64,000 nt of DNA, taken from the NCBI GenBank assembly GCA_016222825.1, contig JACRQF010000010.1, positions 124,001-188,000 on the forward strand. The letters run 5' to 3'. Source of the stretch: Verrucomicrobiota bacterium (GTDB lineage: Bacteria; Verrucomicrobiota; Verrucomicrobiia; CAIQCK01). The notes beneath the pieces are model-generated. The model was not told the DNA's origin. It ran no database searches and saw nothing but the letters and a program-made list of their open reading frames with translations. Each line of letters opens with the position of its first letter. The stretch's first letter is position 1. This document shows positions 36,809-48,318 of the stretch, in pieces. The position numbers were made by a program, and so were the translations under genes.

Positions 36809-37849
36809 ATGCGAATCGCGATTGTCAACGACATGCCGATGGCCGTGGAAGCCCTGCGCCGCGTCGTCATGGGACGTTCGGAGCATTCCATCGCCTGGGT
36901 GGCGGCCAACGGCGCGGAAGCGGTGGACGCATGCGCCGGCGACGTCCCCGATCTCATCCTCATGGACCTCATCATGCCCGTGATGGATGGCGTGGAAGCC
37001 ACGCGCCGCATCATGGCCAAGACGCCCTGCCCCATCCTGATCGTCACCGTCAGCGTCGAAATCAACGCCGCCAAGGTGTTCGCGGCGATGGGCGCGGGCG
37101 CGCTGGACGCGGTGGACACGCCGACCTTGGGCATGGACAACGCGCTGGCAGGCGCAGCGCGGCTGTTGGACAAGATCAACCTCCTCGGCCGCTGCGCCAC
37201 CGACTTGCGTGGCGCGTCGCGCATTGACGAGGCACGCGCGCCGCAGCCCGCCGGACATATCAAACCGCAGTTGGTGGCGATCGGATCGTCCGCGGGCGGC
37301 CCCGCGGCGCTGGCGGCACTGCTGGCGAAACTGCCGCTGGATTTCCCGGCCGCCGTGGTGATCGTGCAACACGTGGACCAGCAGTTCGCGGCGTCTTTCG
37401 CGGAATGGCTGAACAACCAATCCACGCTGCCCGTGCGCGTCGCGGTGGACGGCGACCGTCCATTGCCCGGCAAGGCGCTGGTCGCAGGCACGAACGACCA
37501 TCTGGCGCTCGCACAGGACGGACGGCTCAACTACACCGCCCAGCCCCAGGACAACGTCTATCGGCCGTCGGCAGACGTGTTCTTCGAGAGCGTCGTGCAG
37601 CATTGGAGGAGCGACGCGGTGGGCGTGCTCCTGACGGGCATGGGGCGGGACGGAGCGCGCGGGCTGAAGCGGATGCGCGACAGCGGGTTTCACACGATCA
37701 CCCAAGACAAGGCGAGCTGCGCGGTCTATGGCATGCCCAAAGCCGCCGCGCAACTGGGCGCCGCGGCCGACATCCTGCCTCTGGACCAGATCGCGCCCGC
37801 CTTGGAGCGTTGGAGCCGGGCCAGGCGCGAGAATCGCGCGAAACGATGA
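36809..37849 (+). CDS. wspF: CheB-type methylesterase (WspF-like)
   Basis: 346 residues. N-terminal receiver with Asp53 ([19 protein letters not shown]); C-terminal methylesterase with the catalytic triad visible as Ser161 in [12 protein letters not shown], His188 in [10 protein letters not shown], and Asp281 in [11 protein letters not shown]. Removes methyl groups added by WspC and so damps signalling; loss of WspF in Pseudomonas locks the system on. Starts 13 bp after wspE. Length and order are normal. Confidence 0.93.
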   Translation: MRIAIVNDMPMAVEALRRVVMGRSEHSIAWVAANGAEAVDACAGDVPDLILMDLIMPVMDGVEATRRIMAKTPCPILIVTVSVEINAAKVFAAMGAGALDAVDTPTLGMDNALAGAARLLDKINLLGRCATDLRGASRIDEARAPQPAGHIKPQLVAIGSSAGGPAALAALLAKLPLDFPAAVVIVQHVDQQFAASFAEWLNNQSTLPVRVAVDGDRPLPGKALVAGTNDHLALAQDGRLNYTAQPQDNVYRPSADVFFESVVQHWRSDAVGVLLTGMGRDGARGLKRMRDSGFHTITQDKASCAVYGMPKAAAQLGAAADILPLDQIAPALERWSRARRENRAKR

Positions 37850-37865
37850 CCGACCCGACCCTGCC

Positions 37866-40001
<2,136 letters not shown>

Positions 40002-40092
40002 ACCCCGCGCGCCATCCCCATTCCCGGATGCGCGGACCGCGCCGGCGTGATGTTTGTTGGACCGCCCACTGACTGAAAAAGAGGTTACGCCC

Positions 40093-41316
40093 ATGGGAGA
40101 AAAAGCCATTCGCATCCTACTCGTCGAGGACGAGGTTGACGACGCACGACTGATGCAACTGACGTTGAACGAAGGGGCGCGCGACCAGTTCGACCTGACC
40201 CACGTTGAGCGGCTCGACGCGGCATTGAAGACACTCAAGGAACAGGCGTTCGACCTGGTGCTGCTCGACCTGTCCCTGCCGGATTGCTGCGGGTTGGATA
40301 CGTTTTTCAAACTTCACAACCAGACGCCGTCCACCCCCGTGGTGGTGCTGACGGGGCTGGATGACGAGAAGACGGCCATCGCGGCGGCCAAGGGCGGCGC
40401 CCAGGATTACCTGGTGAAGGGACAGTTCAACCGCAACCTGCTCGCGCGCGCCATCCGCTATGCCATCGAGCGGAAGCGGGCCGAAGTGGAACTGGCCAAC
40501 TACGCCCACCAGATGCGCCTGAGAAACGAACTCATGCAAGCCGACCTCGATCTGGCGCGCGAGGTCCAGATGGCGCTGCTGCCGCAGCAGTTCCCCGTCT
40601 TCCCGCACGGCGTCGCGCCGGAGGATTCAGCGCTGACATTCTGCGGGCGCTACGAACCCGCGACGTGGCTCGGAGGCGATTACTACGACGTGTTTGCCTT
40701 GTCGGACTCCGCCGCAGGTGTTTTGGTCTGCGACGTGATGGGACACGGCGTGCGGGCGGGATTGCTGACGGCCATCATCCGCGCCTTGATGGAAGAGCTG
40801 ACCGCTCCTGGCGGCGGCGCTGATCCCGGCCGGTTGCTCACGGAAATCAACCGTGGGTTGAGCGTCATCTCGAAACAGGCGGGCACCGCCCTCTTTGTAA
40901 CGGCCTCTTATCTGGTCGCTGACGTGGCGCGCGGCCAGTTCCGCTACGCCATCGCCGGCCATCCCAATCCACTGCACGTGCGCCGGCATCTGAATACCGT
41001 CGAGCGTCTGGGCCAGGACACCGAACCCGGCCCCGCGCTGGGCGTGTTCGGGGACGCTGTCTTCAAGACATTTGAGCAACCGATGGCCCCAAGCGATCTG
41101 GCGATCTTGTTTACCGACGGTCTTTTCCAGGCGGAGGGGCCTGACGGCGGCATCTACGGCGCGAACAGGCTCCTGGAAGCCGCGCAAAAACATCTCAGCC
41201 TGCCCGCGAATGGTTTGTTTGACGCGCTACTCGCGGAAGTCCGGCAGTATTCCCATCAACGACAACTGACAAACGACGTATGCTTGGTGGGCGTGGAAGT
41301 GGCCCGCATCGGTTGA
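40093..41316 (+). CDS. Receiver plus SpoIIE/RsbU-type PP2C phosphatase
   Basis: 407 residues from ATG 40093, with AAGAGG upstream. Receiver at about 5-125 (Asp59 in LVLLDLSLPDCCG), a coiled linker (YAIERKRAEVELANYAHQMRLRNEL), then a PPM/SpoIIE phosphatase (about 150-405): AREVQMALLPQQFP, GGDYYDVFAL, VCDVMGHGVRAGLLTAII, AGHPNPLHVRR, ILFTDGLFQAEG, NDVCLVGVEV. Such proteins dephosphorylate anti-sigma-factor antagonists in partner-switch systems. Lies 91 bp after the hybrid kinase and likely takes phosphate from it or from WspE. No anti-sigma or STAS gene is adjacent. Confidence 0.88.
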   Translation: MGEKAIRILLVEDEVDDARLMQLTLNEGARDQFDLTHVERLDAALKTLKEQAFDLVLLDLSLPDCCGLDTFFKLHNQTPSTPVVVLTGLDDEKTAIAAAKGGAQDYLVKGQFNRNLLARAIRYAIERKRAEVELANYAHQMRLRNELMQADLDLAREVQMALLPQQFPVFPHGVAPEDSALTFCGRYEPATWLGGDYYDVFALSDSAAGVLVCDVMGHGVRAGLLTAIIRALMEELTAPGGGADPGRLLTEINRGLSVISKQAGTALFVTASYLVADVARGQFRYAIAGHPNPLHVRRHLNTVERLGQDTEPGPALGVFGDAVFKTFEQPMAPSDLAILFTDGLFQAEGPDGGIYGANRLLEAAQKHLSLPANGLFDALLAEVRQYSHQRQLTNDVCLVGVEVARIG

Positions 41317-41453
41317 CACCCGGCTGTGGAATCGGGGCGGGGGGGGCAAAGCCAAGCCATCGCCCGCCGAGGCTACGAACACAGCTCGACTTTGGAAAGC
41401 CGGGCGACCTGCCGGTTCAGGGAGAAGACCCGCCGCAACTGAGCAGACCCAGC

Positions 41454-41816
41454 CTATCGCTTCACGCCGAACATGTAGGTGAACCACTGCGGGTTCAGCC
41501 CCGCCAGCGGCCCCTTGAGCTTCTCCAACTCCGCCGCCGGGCCGTGGACTTCCACCCGCTGCACATCCGCCAGCTTCATCAGCGGCCCCAGCAGCGCGCC
41601 GACGTTTTCGAGATGTGCCAGCAAGCCGTCCGCGCCCACATACGCCTCGCGGCAATAGACAATGTCGCCGTTGACGGTGAAATCGTAATAGAGGTTCTTC
41701 GGCTCGGTCGCGGTCCTCTCAATGAAGGCCGCAAGCGCGGCCTTGAACTCCTCCATCTTGCCTGCGTGGACTTTGAAATAGGGGTGAATGCTGACGACGT
41801 TGACGGGCTGACTCAT
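41454..41816 (-). CDS. ABM-domain (quinol monooxygenase-type) protein
   Basis: 120 residues, no signal peptide; AGGAAACC precedes the ATG. A dimeric ferredoxin-like fold of the antibiotic biosynthesis monooxygenase group: VVSIHPYFKVHAGKMEEFKA, LYYDFTVNGDIVYCREAYVGADGLLAHLENV, then a C-terminal strand. The family includes cofactor-free quinol oxidases and many of unknown role. Stand-alone gene convergent to the chemosensory operon. Confidence 0.8.
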   Translation of the reverse strand: MSQPVNVVSIHPYFKVHAGKMEEFKAALAAFIERTATEPKNLYYDFTVNGDIVYCREAYVGADGLLAHLENVGALLGPLMKLADVQRVEVHGPAAELEKLKGPLAGLNPQWFTYMFGVKR

Positions 41817-41963
41817 GGTTCAGGTTTCCTTTGTTCGAGTTGCAGTTTAAATAACATGCCGACGCAATCTCACTACCACGGGGGAACGCGTCGAGACAAG
41901 CCTGATGGCGCAAAGGGCGTTGTCTGAATCTGGTTCCGGCAAAGCCACGCCGATTCACTTTCG

Positions 41964-42905
41964 TCAAGCAGGACTTTTGCGGACGCACAGCAAAAGAAGC
42001 GCAACGCCAATGCCACCACCTGTCACCCATTTCCAGTGCCTAACATACCACGGCTGCAATTGCTCCAGTCGCGCCTCAACAACGATGATTTGATTGTCGA
42101 GCGCAGCAATCTGCGACTTCATCTGGTTCAACTCTGGTGTGCGCTTGTTTAACTGCGCCGTGAGGCTCATGACCTGAATTTCAAGCCCATTGATGGTTCC
42201 CGCAGCATGTGTATCGCCCGATCCTCTGAAGTAACGCGCGCGCATCGGCGTTTGCGAAAAAGATGACATGTCGCTTCCTGATGACATCTGAGTGATCTGA
42301 GATTCAGTCGCTCGCTTGTAATTAAGAGACTCTTGGGTTGATTCCCGCTCGCGCTTCAACACGTCAACGGCTTCCTGGACTACCTGCAATTGGGCAAGCC
42401 ATTGTTTGCGCGCTGCTTGAAGATTCTCCAGCCAGCCGGCATAGGCATCGCGCAACAACCGATCCAACTCAAAGGCATCCATAATGCCAGTGATTGCTTG
42501 GGCAGGCTTCTCGAGCCATTGAACGGCCTCTGGAAACATTCTACGCGCCAGCAAGTTGCGCCCTTGTTCCAACCATTCTGTGTCGGTCATTTCGGCGGTC
42601 TTGGCTGCTGCTGTTGCCTCGACAACGGTTTGCGGCTGGGTTGCAGTCAGATCTCTGGCACGCTGCCACTCTTCAAGACGTTTCGGGTCGTAGCCGTATC
42701 TCCTAGCGATGGATTCTGGCAAGTTTGAGAAAAGGACTTTTGCGGCGCCCCATGAATGCGTAAAACTGATCCCGTCCACTTCAATGCGGCTTACGCGAAT
42801 GTTCTGATAGTTCGCCCCATCAAGCGTTGTAAGATCCTCGGCAAACACACCCTCGGAGAAACAGCATAGGAAAACAAAAGCCGCTATAAACATGAATTTC
42901 TTCAT
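41964..42905 (-). CDS. Exported coiled-coil protein with C-terminal membrane anchor, unknown
   Basis: 313 residues from ATG 42905 with GGAAGGAA upstream; an upstream open frame only shadows the ceramidase-like gene. Signal peptide about 1-22 (FIAAFVFLCCFSEGVFA). Then an SH3-like ring (LTTLDGANYQNIRVSRIEVDGISFTH), a helical repeat-like section, a coiled coil (about 165-285: LQVVQEAVDVLKRERESTQE, NQMKSQIAALDNQIIVVEARLEQL) and a final transmembrane helix (WVTGGGIGVALLLLCV). Visibly less GC-rich than its neighbours. I do not recognise a family; an envelope-spanning role is possible. Confidence 0.75.
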   Translation of the reverse strand: MKKFMFIAAFVFLCCFSEGVFAEDLTTLDGANYQNIRVSRIEVDGISFTHSWGAAKVLFSNLPESIARRYGYDPKRLEEWQRARDLTATQPQTVVEATAAAKTAEMTDTEWLEQGRNLLARRMFPEAVQWLEKPAQAITGIMDAFELDRLLRDAYAGWLENLQAARKQWLAQLQVVQEAVDVLKRERESTQESLNYKRATESQITQMSSGSDMSSFSQTPMRARYFRGSGDTHAAGTINGLEIQVMSLTAQLNKRTPELNQMKSQIAALDNQIIVVEARLEQLQPWYVRHWKWVTGGGIGVALLLLCVRKSPA

Positions 42906-42991
42906 CTCGAATTCCTTCCCTGTTCTCGCGACAATATCGCCCGCCCAGTCCTGTGACAAGTCCAGAGTTCGCGATCGTTTCCACGCGCACG

Positions 42992-44308
42992 TCACAATCC
43001 GCGCAACAACCGCACGGCTTCCTGGACGAGTTGCTCCGCCGCAGCCGGGAGATACGGACTCGTCTTTACCTCGTAGCCGCCGTCGTCGTAGCTTTGCTTC
43101 GTCGGCACGTAGCCGCCCGCGCCGTTGCAGTGCGTGATGATTACGGTATGCGGGAACGGCGACGCCGTCTTGATCGCCCTGCCGATTTCGTTGAACACCT
43201 CGCCGCCGAGGCCGACGAACGCCACGTCGCCGACGCGCCCCACGGTGAGGTGGAACGCCGAAAGTATGCTCGCGGCTTTCGTCTGCGCTTCGTCGAGCGT
43301 CTTGCGCGGCAGGTCCACCACCTTCATCGCCGACCTGACTGGGCCGTTCGCATCGAGCTTCTGGATGGCATTCGCCACATCCACCACTTCCTCGCCGAGC
43401 AGCGTGCCAAGCAACACCGGCTCCGGTATCCAGCCGTTCGCCGTCTTGAACTCCGGCAGCACGCGGCACCACGGGTCAATGTCCCCCGACGCGCCCGCAA
43501 ACGCCGGCGTCACCACGCCGCCACCGAGGTGCTTCTCAACGAACTGTTCCGCCAGACCGTGGACATCGCCGCTGACGATGTAGTTCTTCGGCCCCAGCGA
43601 AGTGCTGTGCGTCGCGTAGGCGAAAAGCACGGCCGCCAGTTCACCCTTGTCCGCCCGCGCAATCTTCAACACCTGGACCTCCCGGTCTGTCATGGCGTTG
43701 GGATTCCGGCCCAGCTTGATCTGCGGCTTGCCATCCTTGTCCAAAAAGGGCTGTCTGCGGTTGATGCCGACGGGAGACGATCCCGACCCGAAACCGATGC
43801 GCACGGGCGTCGCACGGCCGAGCGCCTCGCGGACAACCTCCACCAACCGCCGCGTCAGCCATTCCGTGTATTCGATGTTGTTCGGATGCGCCTCCGAGCC
43901 GGCGAGCGCGGGCGTCGGCGCGCTGTGGGTATGAATGCCGCAAAGGAATAGTTCAGACGGCTGAAGCCGGCACTCCGAGAGGATCGCCTTTCGCACAACC
44001 TCGGCTGTTCCCTTGTAGAACCCGATGAGGTCCGTCGAGAGCAGCACCAGCCGTTTGCCGCCCTGCTCAAACGCGACAGCCCGCGCCGACAGCGGATCGT
44101 GGACGCCTTGCGAAAGGTCCTTCCGGCTCCCATACCCCGCCAACGTCACCGGCTTCTTCGGCGTGATATCCGTCACGGCCACGCCCGCCCGCAGAGCGTC
44201 ATCACCCCGCGCAGGCAAGTCCGCAGCCATGCCGAAGACACAAGCGCACCCAAAGGCCGCAAGACTCCGGGGAGAAACCCAACACGCGAAGAGGCTGGTC
44301 ACGTTCAT
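42992..44308 (-). CDS. Neutral/alkaline ceramidase-type N-acylhydrolase domain protein
   Basis: 438 residues with signal peptide (about 1-35). N-terminal domain of the neutral/alkaline non-lysosomal ceramidase family: RAGVAVTDITPKKPVTLAGYG, LLSTDLIGF, the zinc-binding CGIHTHSAPTPAL, ATHSTSLGPKN, and GASGDIDPWCR. Full ceramidases are longer and carry a C-terminal Ig-like domain that is absent here, as in many Verrucomicrobia and Planctomycetes proteins. The true substrate may be another amide. Divergent from the next gene. Confidence 0.85.
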   Translation of the reverse strand: MNVTSLFACWVSPRSLAAFGCACVFGMAADLPARGDDALRAGVAVTDITPKKPVTLAGYGSRKDLSQGVHDPLSARAVAFEQGGKRLVLLSTDLIGFYKGTAEVVRKAILSECRLQPSELFLCGIHTHSAPTPALAGSEAHPNNIEYTEWLTRRLVEVVREALGRATPVRIGFGSGSSPVGINRRQPFLDKDGKPQIKLGRNPNAMTDREVQVLKIARADKGELAAVLFAYATHSTSLGPKNYIVSGDVHGLAEQFVEKHLGGGVVTPAFAGASGDIDPWCRVLPEFKTANGWIPEPVLLGTLLGEEVVDVANAIQKLDANGPVRSAMKVVDLPRKTLDEAQTKAASILSAFHLTVGRVGDVAFVGLGGEVFNEIGRAIKTASPFPHTVIITHCNGAGGYVPTKQSYDDGGYEVKTSPYLPAAAEQLVQEAVRLLRGL

Positions 44309-44427
44309 GCCGCGAGAATACCCCGCTCGCGCAAGCCAATCAAGTTGGCCGATGCGCCATCAACATCCTTGACTGCGCTTTGGAATTGCACACCATCGTC
44401 GTTGGTTCGCGCCAGCAAGGAAAAGCC

Positions 44428-45843
44428 ATGCCCAAGAACAACCGCCACACCGCCTACCGCCCACGCTTGCCGCTCCTGTTCCTGCGCATCCTCGCCACAA
44501 CCGCAACCGCATGGCTCGGACTCGCGCCGGCCTTCGGCTGGGGCGGCGAACATAACCGCATCACCGCCGCCGCGGTCGAGGCGTTGCCGGCCGGCCAGCG
44601 CGCTGCCATCGCGCCCGAAGCCGCGATACTCGCCCGTCTTTACTGCGAGTTTCCTGACCTGAACTGGCCCTGCTACGGCGAATGGGGCGGCGGCAACGCC
44701 GACCCGCGCCTGCCGCGGTTTCCCGACACGCGCCGCGAGTGGGACATCTCGTTCTACTGCGGCTGGGACCCGGTTTTGCAGAAGGGTAAGAGCTATCCGC
44801 ACCGCGCGCCGGAATCAGTGGAAGCCGCCGCGGTCCACTTCGGGAAGACGGTGGAAGCATTGCGGGCCGGCCGGCTCGCCGACGCCGCGCGCTTTGTCGG
44901 CGTCATGTTTCATTACATCCAGGACAGCAGTTCCTTCCCGCACATCCAGCCCATTCACCGCGCGTTCCATGCCACGAAGCTCGACGCCATCCGCACAGGC
45001 GGCTACGAGCCGCAGCAACTCGGAAACACACCCGCCGAAGCCGCTGCCGTGTTGACTGCGCGGGTCCGCAAGCTGGTGGACTGGACCGAGCAACGGCTTG
45101 CGCCGCTGCTTGCCGAAACTGGCGTATCGCTCGACGAGGCCAAGCGTCTTACCTCCAAAGAACTGCTCCCCGCCGCCGTCACTCGCGCCGTGGTAAAGCT
45201 GCGCGCAGAGAAACCCGCCGACTATGAAGCCGCCGCGCTCGATTGTGCCAATGAATGCGCACGCCTTTGCGCCGACGCGCTGCACAGCGCGTTCGCCTTG
45301 GCTCCATCGCTTGCCGCGGCCAAACCCAACCCGACAAACACCAACCTCGCTTTCAACTCCTCCTTTGAGTCGGGCGACGGCGACCGCGCCCCAGAAGGCT
45401 GGTGCGTCGGCTGGCTCGACCCCAACGACCGCGCCGGCCGCGCCGAGTGGTATCGCGCCGGCACCCACTGGGACAAACCGGTAAGAACCGGCAAGCGTTC
45501 CGCGATGCTCCTCTGGTCGCCGCAAAAAGGCCTGGAGTGGCGTCAGACGTGGCGGCGGGCCGTGCCGGTGAACGCTGGCGAAACCTATCGCGCCGCCGTC
45601 TGGATCAAGACCCGCGCCATCACAGGCTCCACGTGGTTCGCCATGCAGTTCTACGACACCGCCTACGAACCCGTCAGCAACGCAAAAAACGAAGTCGTGA
45701 AGACCGACTGCGACTGGAAGAAGCTCTCGTTGGAAGCGACCGTGCCTTCAAACGCCCATTGGCTGCGGGCCATCCTCCACACGGAAGCCAACAGCGGCGC
45801 CGTTTGGTTCGATGACGTGGAGATCATACGGACTGCGCGCTGA
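44428..45843 (+). CDS. Zinc-dependent phospholipase C-like protein with C-terminal jelly roll
   Basis: 471 residues from ATG 44428 (AAGGAAAA upstream; an in-frame TTG 16 codons earlier is not needed). Signal peptide ends near AFGWGGEHN; the mature Trp at the start is typical of zinc phospholipase C/S1-P1 nuclease folds, where it ligates zinc. HNRITAAAVEAL, FHYIQDSSSFPHIQ with its HxxxD pattern, and a helical body to about residue 310 support this. Residues about 320-470 are a CBM4/9-like jelly roll (NLAFNSSFESGDGDRAPEGW, VNAGETYRAAVWIKT, AVWFDDVEI). Substrate uncertain. Confidence 0.7.
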   Translation: MPKNNRHTAYRPRLPLLFLRILATTATAWLGLAPAFGWGGEHNRITAAAVEALPAGQRAAIAPEAAILARLYCEFPDLNWPCYGEWGGGNADPRLPRFPDTRREWDISFYCGWDPVLQKGKSYPHRAPESVEAAAVHFGKTVEALRAGRLADAARFVGVMFHYIQDSSSFPHIQPIHRAFHATKLDAIRTGGYEPQQLGNTPAEAAAVLTARVRKLVDWTEQRLAPLLAETGVSLDEAKRLTSKELLPAAVTRAVVKLRAEKPADYEAAALDCANECARLCADALHSAFALAPSLAAAKPNPTNTNLAFNSSFESGDGDRAPEGWCVGWLDPNDRAGRAEWYRAGTHWDKPVRTGKRSAMLLWSPQKGLEWRQTWRRAVPVNAGETYRAAVWIKTRAITGSTWFAMQFYDTAYEPVSNAKNEVVKTDCDWKKLSLEATVPSNAHWLRAILHTEANSGAVWFDDVEIIRTAR

Positions 45844-46038
45844 ACCGACAACAACCGCCGGCTAGAGCCAGGACTCCAAGCCGGAACTTCGTATTCTTTC
45901 GTCCTTTCGAGGTTCGGAGTCCCGGTTTCAGCCGGTCCGGCGCATCATCAACACGAAAACCCCTCCTGCCCGCTGCCAGTCCCTCACCAATCCCCTTTTC
46001 GCGTCCTTTCGCGTGTTTAGCGGGCCGCTGGCCTTCCC
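45844..46038. repeat. Intergenic stretch with short CGCGAAA-type repeats
   Basis: Between convergent genes. On the minus strand 45992-46022 reads as imperfect iterations of ACGCGAAAGG. No gene or clear terminator seen. Confidence 0.4.
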
Positions 46039-46746
46039 CTACTCTTTCCCGCCCGGCTCGTCGAAGCTCAGGGTCGCTCTCCATTTCTTGTAAAGCTCCG
46101 TCGTCGCGCGGCAATCGCCCAGGCAATACTGCGCGATCGCCCGGTGCCGGCCTTCGGCGAATAGCTGGTTCATGTCGAGGCCGCTGATGCCACCGGCCTT
46201 CGGGCTTTCGATGCCGAACGTCCTGCAATAGAAATCGAGATTGAACTTCCGCGACGCGCCGTAGAACGAAAGCTGCTCCAGTAGGTCCACCATGTCCTTC
46301 GCGTAACGATTGCCCATCAGGTTGCGGGACGGTTTCACGCCAAGGATGGCCGAGCGCAGCATCAGAAACGGACAGTCGAACATCCGCCCGTTGAACGTCA
46401 CCAGCCGCTGGTATCGCTTCACCACGTCCCAGAACTCCCCAAGCACGTCCTCCTCTGTGCCGGAGCCGAACTCCACCAACCCGTCGTCGCTCGTCCATTC
46501 CTCGAAGTCGTCGGCCTGATAAACCACTTTCCCCTTCCCCGTGTCCACGTTGAGCATGCCGATGGCGATCACGCGCGAAGTCGGCGCCCAGAGGTTGAGC
46601 TGCTGGATGATTTCGGCCCGCCTCGCTACGCGCGCCTCCTCGGTCGCCTCCTTTTCCGCCGGCCGCATCAGGTATTCCTTCTGGGCTTCGTCCAACGACT
46701 CAAAATCAACCCCCGATGTCTCGATGTCGAATAGCAGTGTGTTCAT
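46039..46746 (-). CDS. PolB-like 3'-5' exonuclease (RNase H fold)
   Basis: 235 residues from ATG 46746; the upstream extension lacks homology. DEDD-type exonuclease fold: LLFDIETSGVDF (first Asp-x-Glu), VVKRYQRLVTFNGRMFDCPFL (second Asp), AKDMVDLLEQLSFYG, and QYCLGDCRATTELYKKW (last Asp). Related to the predicted 3'-5' exonuclease domain of polymerase B as found in stand-alone bacterial proteins. Likely acts on nucleic acids in the cytoplasm; physiological role unknown. Confidence 0.8.
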   Translation of the reverse strand: MNTLLFDIETSGVDFESLDEAQKEYLMRPAEKEATEEARVARRAEIIQQLNLWAPTSRVIAIGMLNVDTGKGKVVYQADDFEEWTSDDGLVEFGSGTEEDVLGEFWDVVKRYQRLVTFNGRMFDCPFLMLRSAILGVKPSRNLMGNRYAKDMVDLLEQLSFYGASRKFNLDFYCRTFGIESPKAGGISGLDMNQLFAEGRHRAIAQYCLGDCRATTELYKKWRATLSFDEPGGKE

Positions 46747-47248
46747 GGCAGGAAATGGTGTGCTTGTCTCTGGCGCAGTCATGCAGGAATGCGCGGGTGA
46801 AATCAAGTGTGTTTCTGAAACACTCAGTCTGACCCCAACCACTACGCTATTGTTTGGCAGTGTAAGATAGTTATTTGCTTGTTGCCCCATGTTTGTTGGG
46901 TGTAGGGAGGAACAAGCCAAGGATTCTAGCGCAAAGCGGTCAAACAACCGTGAGGGAGCAACAATGAAGATTCTAATGACCTATGATGAATTGATGAAGG
47001 AAATGTCGGTCAGATTGGACATCTTCAAGGTTGGAGCGCCTGATCCAGTCGTTTGAAACGAGCGAAGTTCATTGAGTATCAAGAGCAGGCTTAGAGACAT
47101 GCCTCGTCGAACCGATGATTGCTGTGTGCTAAACGGTTGATTTCGTAGGCTGCCAAGACAAAGGTGGAAATGTTCGCGGCTTGACCTTGCGGCTGGCTTG
47201 GCTGATTCTCCGCGGACCGAAACACAATCAATGCAGTCGAACAAATCT
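46747..47248. other. 500-bp intergenic region with at most one tiny reading frame
   Basis: AT-richer than surroundings, with many stops in all frames. Apart from the 30-codon frame at 46964-47056 I see nothing I can name; it may be the relic of a decayed gene. Confidence 0.45.
46964..47056 (+). CDS. Possible 30-residue peptide or remnant
   Basis: GAGGGAGCAACA stands before the ATG as a fair ribosome binding site. The product would be MKILMTYDELMKEMSVRLDI-like, then FKVGAPDPVV, soluble and mildly acidic. It could be the start of a gene truncated by mutation. No homology recognised; could equally be chance. Confidence 0.3.
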   Translation: MKILMTYDELMKEMSVRLDIFKVGAPDPVV

Positions 47249-47740
47249 ATGAAACACATTTTGATCCTGACACTCGCTCTCGGCTTGCTCACAGGTTGCG
47301 GGAAGGAAGAATCGGCGGTTGCGGAAAAGACAAGCAACGCGACGCCCGACACGAAAGTCGCCACCGGCGGCGATTTCCTCGCGGAGAACGCGAAGAAGGA
47401 AGGCGTGAAGACGACGGCCAGCGGCCTGCAATACCTGGTGCTCAAGTCCGGCAGCGGCCCATCGCCGAAGGCGACCGACGGGGTGAAGGTGCATTACCAC
47501 GGGACGCTGATCAACGGAACAGTCTTCGACAGCTCGGTGGAGCGCGGCGAGCCGATTTCGTTTCCGGTCGGCGGCGTGATCCCCGGCTGGGTGGAGGCGC
47601 TGCAACTGATGAAGGTGGGCGACAAGTGGAAGCTGTTCATCCCGGCCAAGCTGGCCTACGGCGAGCAAAGCCCCAGCCCGCAGATTCCGCCCAACAGCGT
47701 GCTCATCTTCGAGGTGGAACTGCTCGGCATCGAGAAGTGA
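47249..47740 (+). CDS. FKBP-type peptidyl-prolyl isomerase, lipoprotein
   Basis: 163 residues from ATG 47249, chosen because it gives a clean lipoprotein signal ([15 protein letters not shown], lipobox LTGC); an earlier in-frame ATG at 47231 only adds six residues. A linker leads to one FKBP domain (about 65-163): [76 protein letters not shown]. Folds proline-containing envelope proteins. The next gene is a duplicate. Confidence 0.92.
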   Translation: MKHILILTLALGLLTGCGKEESAVAEKTSNATPDTKVATGGDFLAENAKKEGVKTTASGLQYLVLKSGSGPSPKATDGVKVHYHGTLINGTVFDSSVERGEPISFPVGGVIPGWVEALQLMKVGDKWKLFIPAKLAYGEQSPSPQIPPNSVLIFEVELLGIEK

Positions 47741-47757
47741 GGCAGGCGAAAGGAAGA

Positions 47758-47825
47758 ACCACGGAAGACACGGAAAGACAAATAACAACTCCGCCGACTT
47801 CCGTGCATTCAGTATATTCCGTGGT
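47758..47825. repeat. 68-bp imperfect inverted repeat (CCACGGAA type)
   Basis: ACCACGGAA (47758-47766) mirrors TTCCGTGGT (47817-47825); a second nested pair, ACGGAA (47770-47775) and TTCCGT (47799-47804), lies inside. It fills the gap between the two FKBP genes. Similar CCACGGAA-TTCCGTGG elements are, to my recollection, widespread as dispersed repeats in environmental genomes. Confidence 0.6.
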
Positions 47826-47857
47826 CAACCAAATCAATGCAGTCTGACAATAATCTT

Positions 47858-48253
47858 ATGAAACCATCATCCAACCAATCCCCCGAAGCTTTTCTCGTGG
47901 AGAACGCCAAGAAGGAAGGCGTGAAGATGACCGCCAGCGGTCTGCAATACAAGGTGATCAAGTCCGGCACGGGCGCGACGCCGAAGCTGACCGACACGGT
48001 GGAGGTGCATTACCACGGGACGCTGATCAACGGGACGGTGTTTGACAGCTCGGTGCAGCGCGGCCAGTCCATCTCGTTCCCGGTGAACCGCGTAATCAAG
48101 GGATGGGTGGAGGCGTTGCAGTTGATGAAGGTGGGCGACAAGTGGACGTTGTTCATCCCGGCCAATCTGGCCTACGGCGACCGAAGCCCCAGCCCGAAGA
48201 TTCCCGCCAACAGCCCCTTGATCTTCGAGGTGGAGCTGCTCGGCATCGAGTAG
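47858..48253 (+). CDS. FKBP-type peptidyl-prolyl isomerase, signal-less duplicate
   Basis: 131 residues from ATG 47858 (an in-frame ATG at 47837 is possible). One FKBP domain nearly identical to the upstream gene ([40 protein letters not shown]), with the same SPKIP insertion before the last strand. Unlike its neighbour it has neither signal peptide nor lipobox, so it should stay in the cytoplasm. The bases just before both starts (AATCAATGCAGTC) are shared, so the duplication included the 5' region. Confidence 0.9.
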   Translation: MKPSSNQSPEAFLVENAKKEGVKMTASGLQYKVIKSGTGATPKLTDTVEVHYHGTLINGTVFDSSVQRGQSISFPVNRVIKGWVEALQLMKVGDKWTLFIPANLAYGDRSPSPKIPANSPLIFEVELLGIE

Positions 48254-48318
48254 TGAGGTGGAGGGAGATGGAACTGAACCCGCTTGAGTTTCCCCTGATT
48301 TGCCGTTATTAGAATGGC

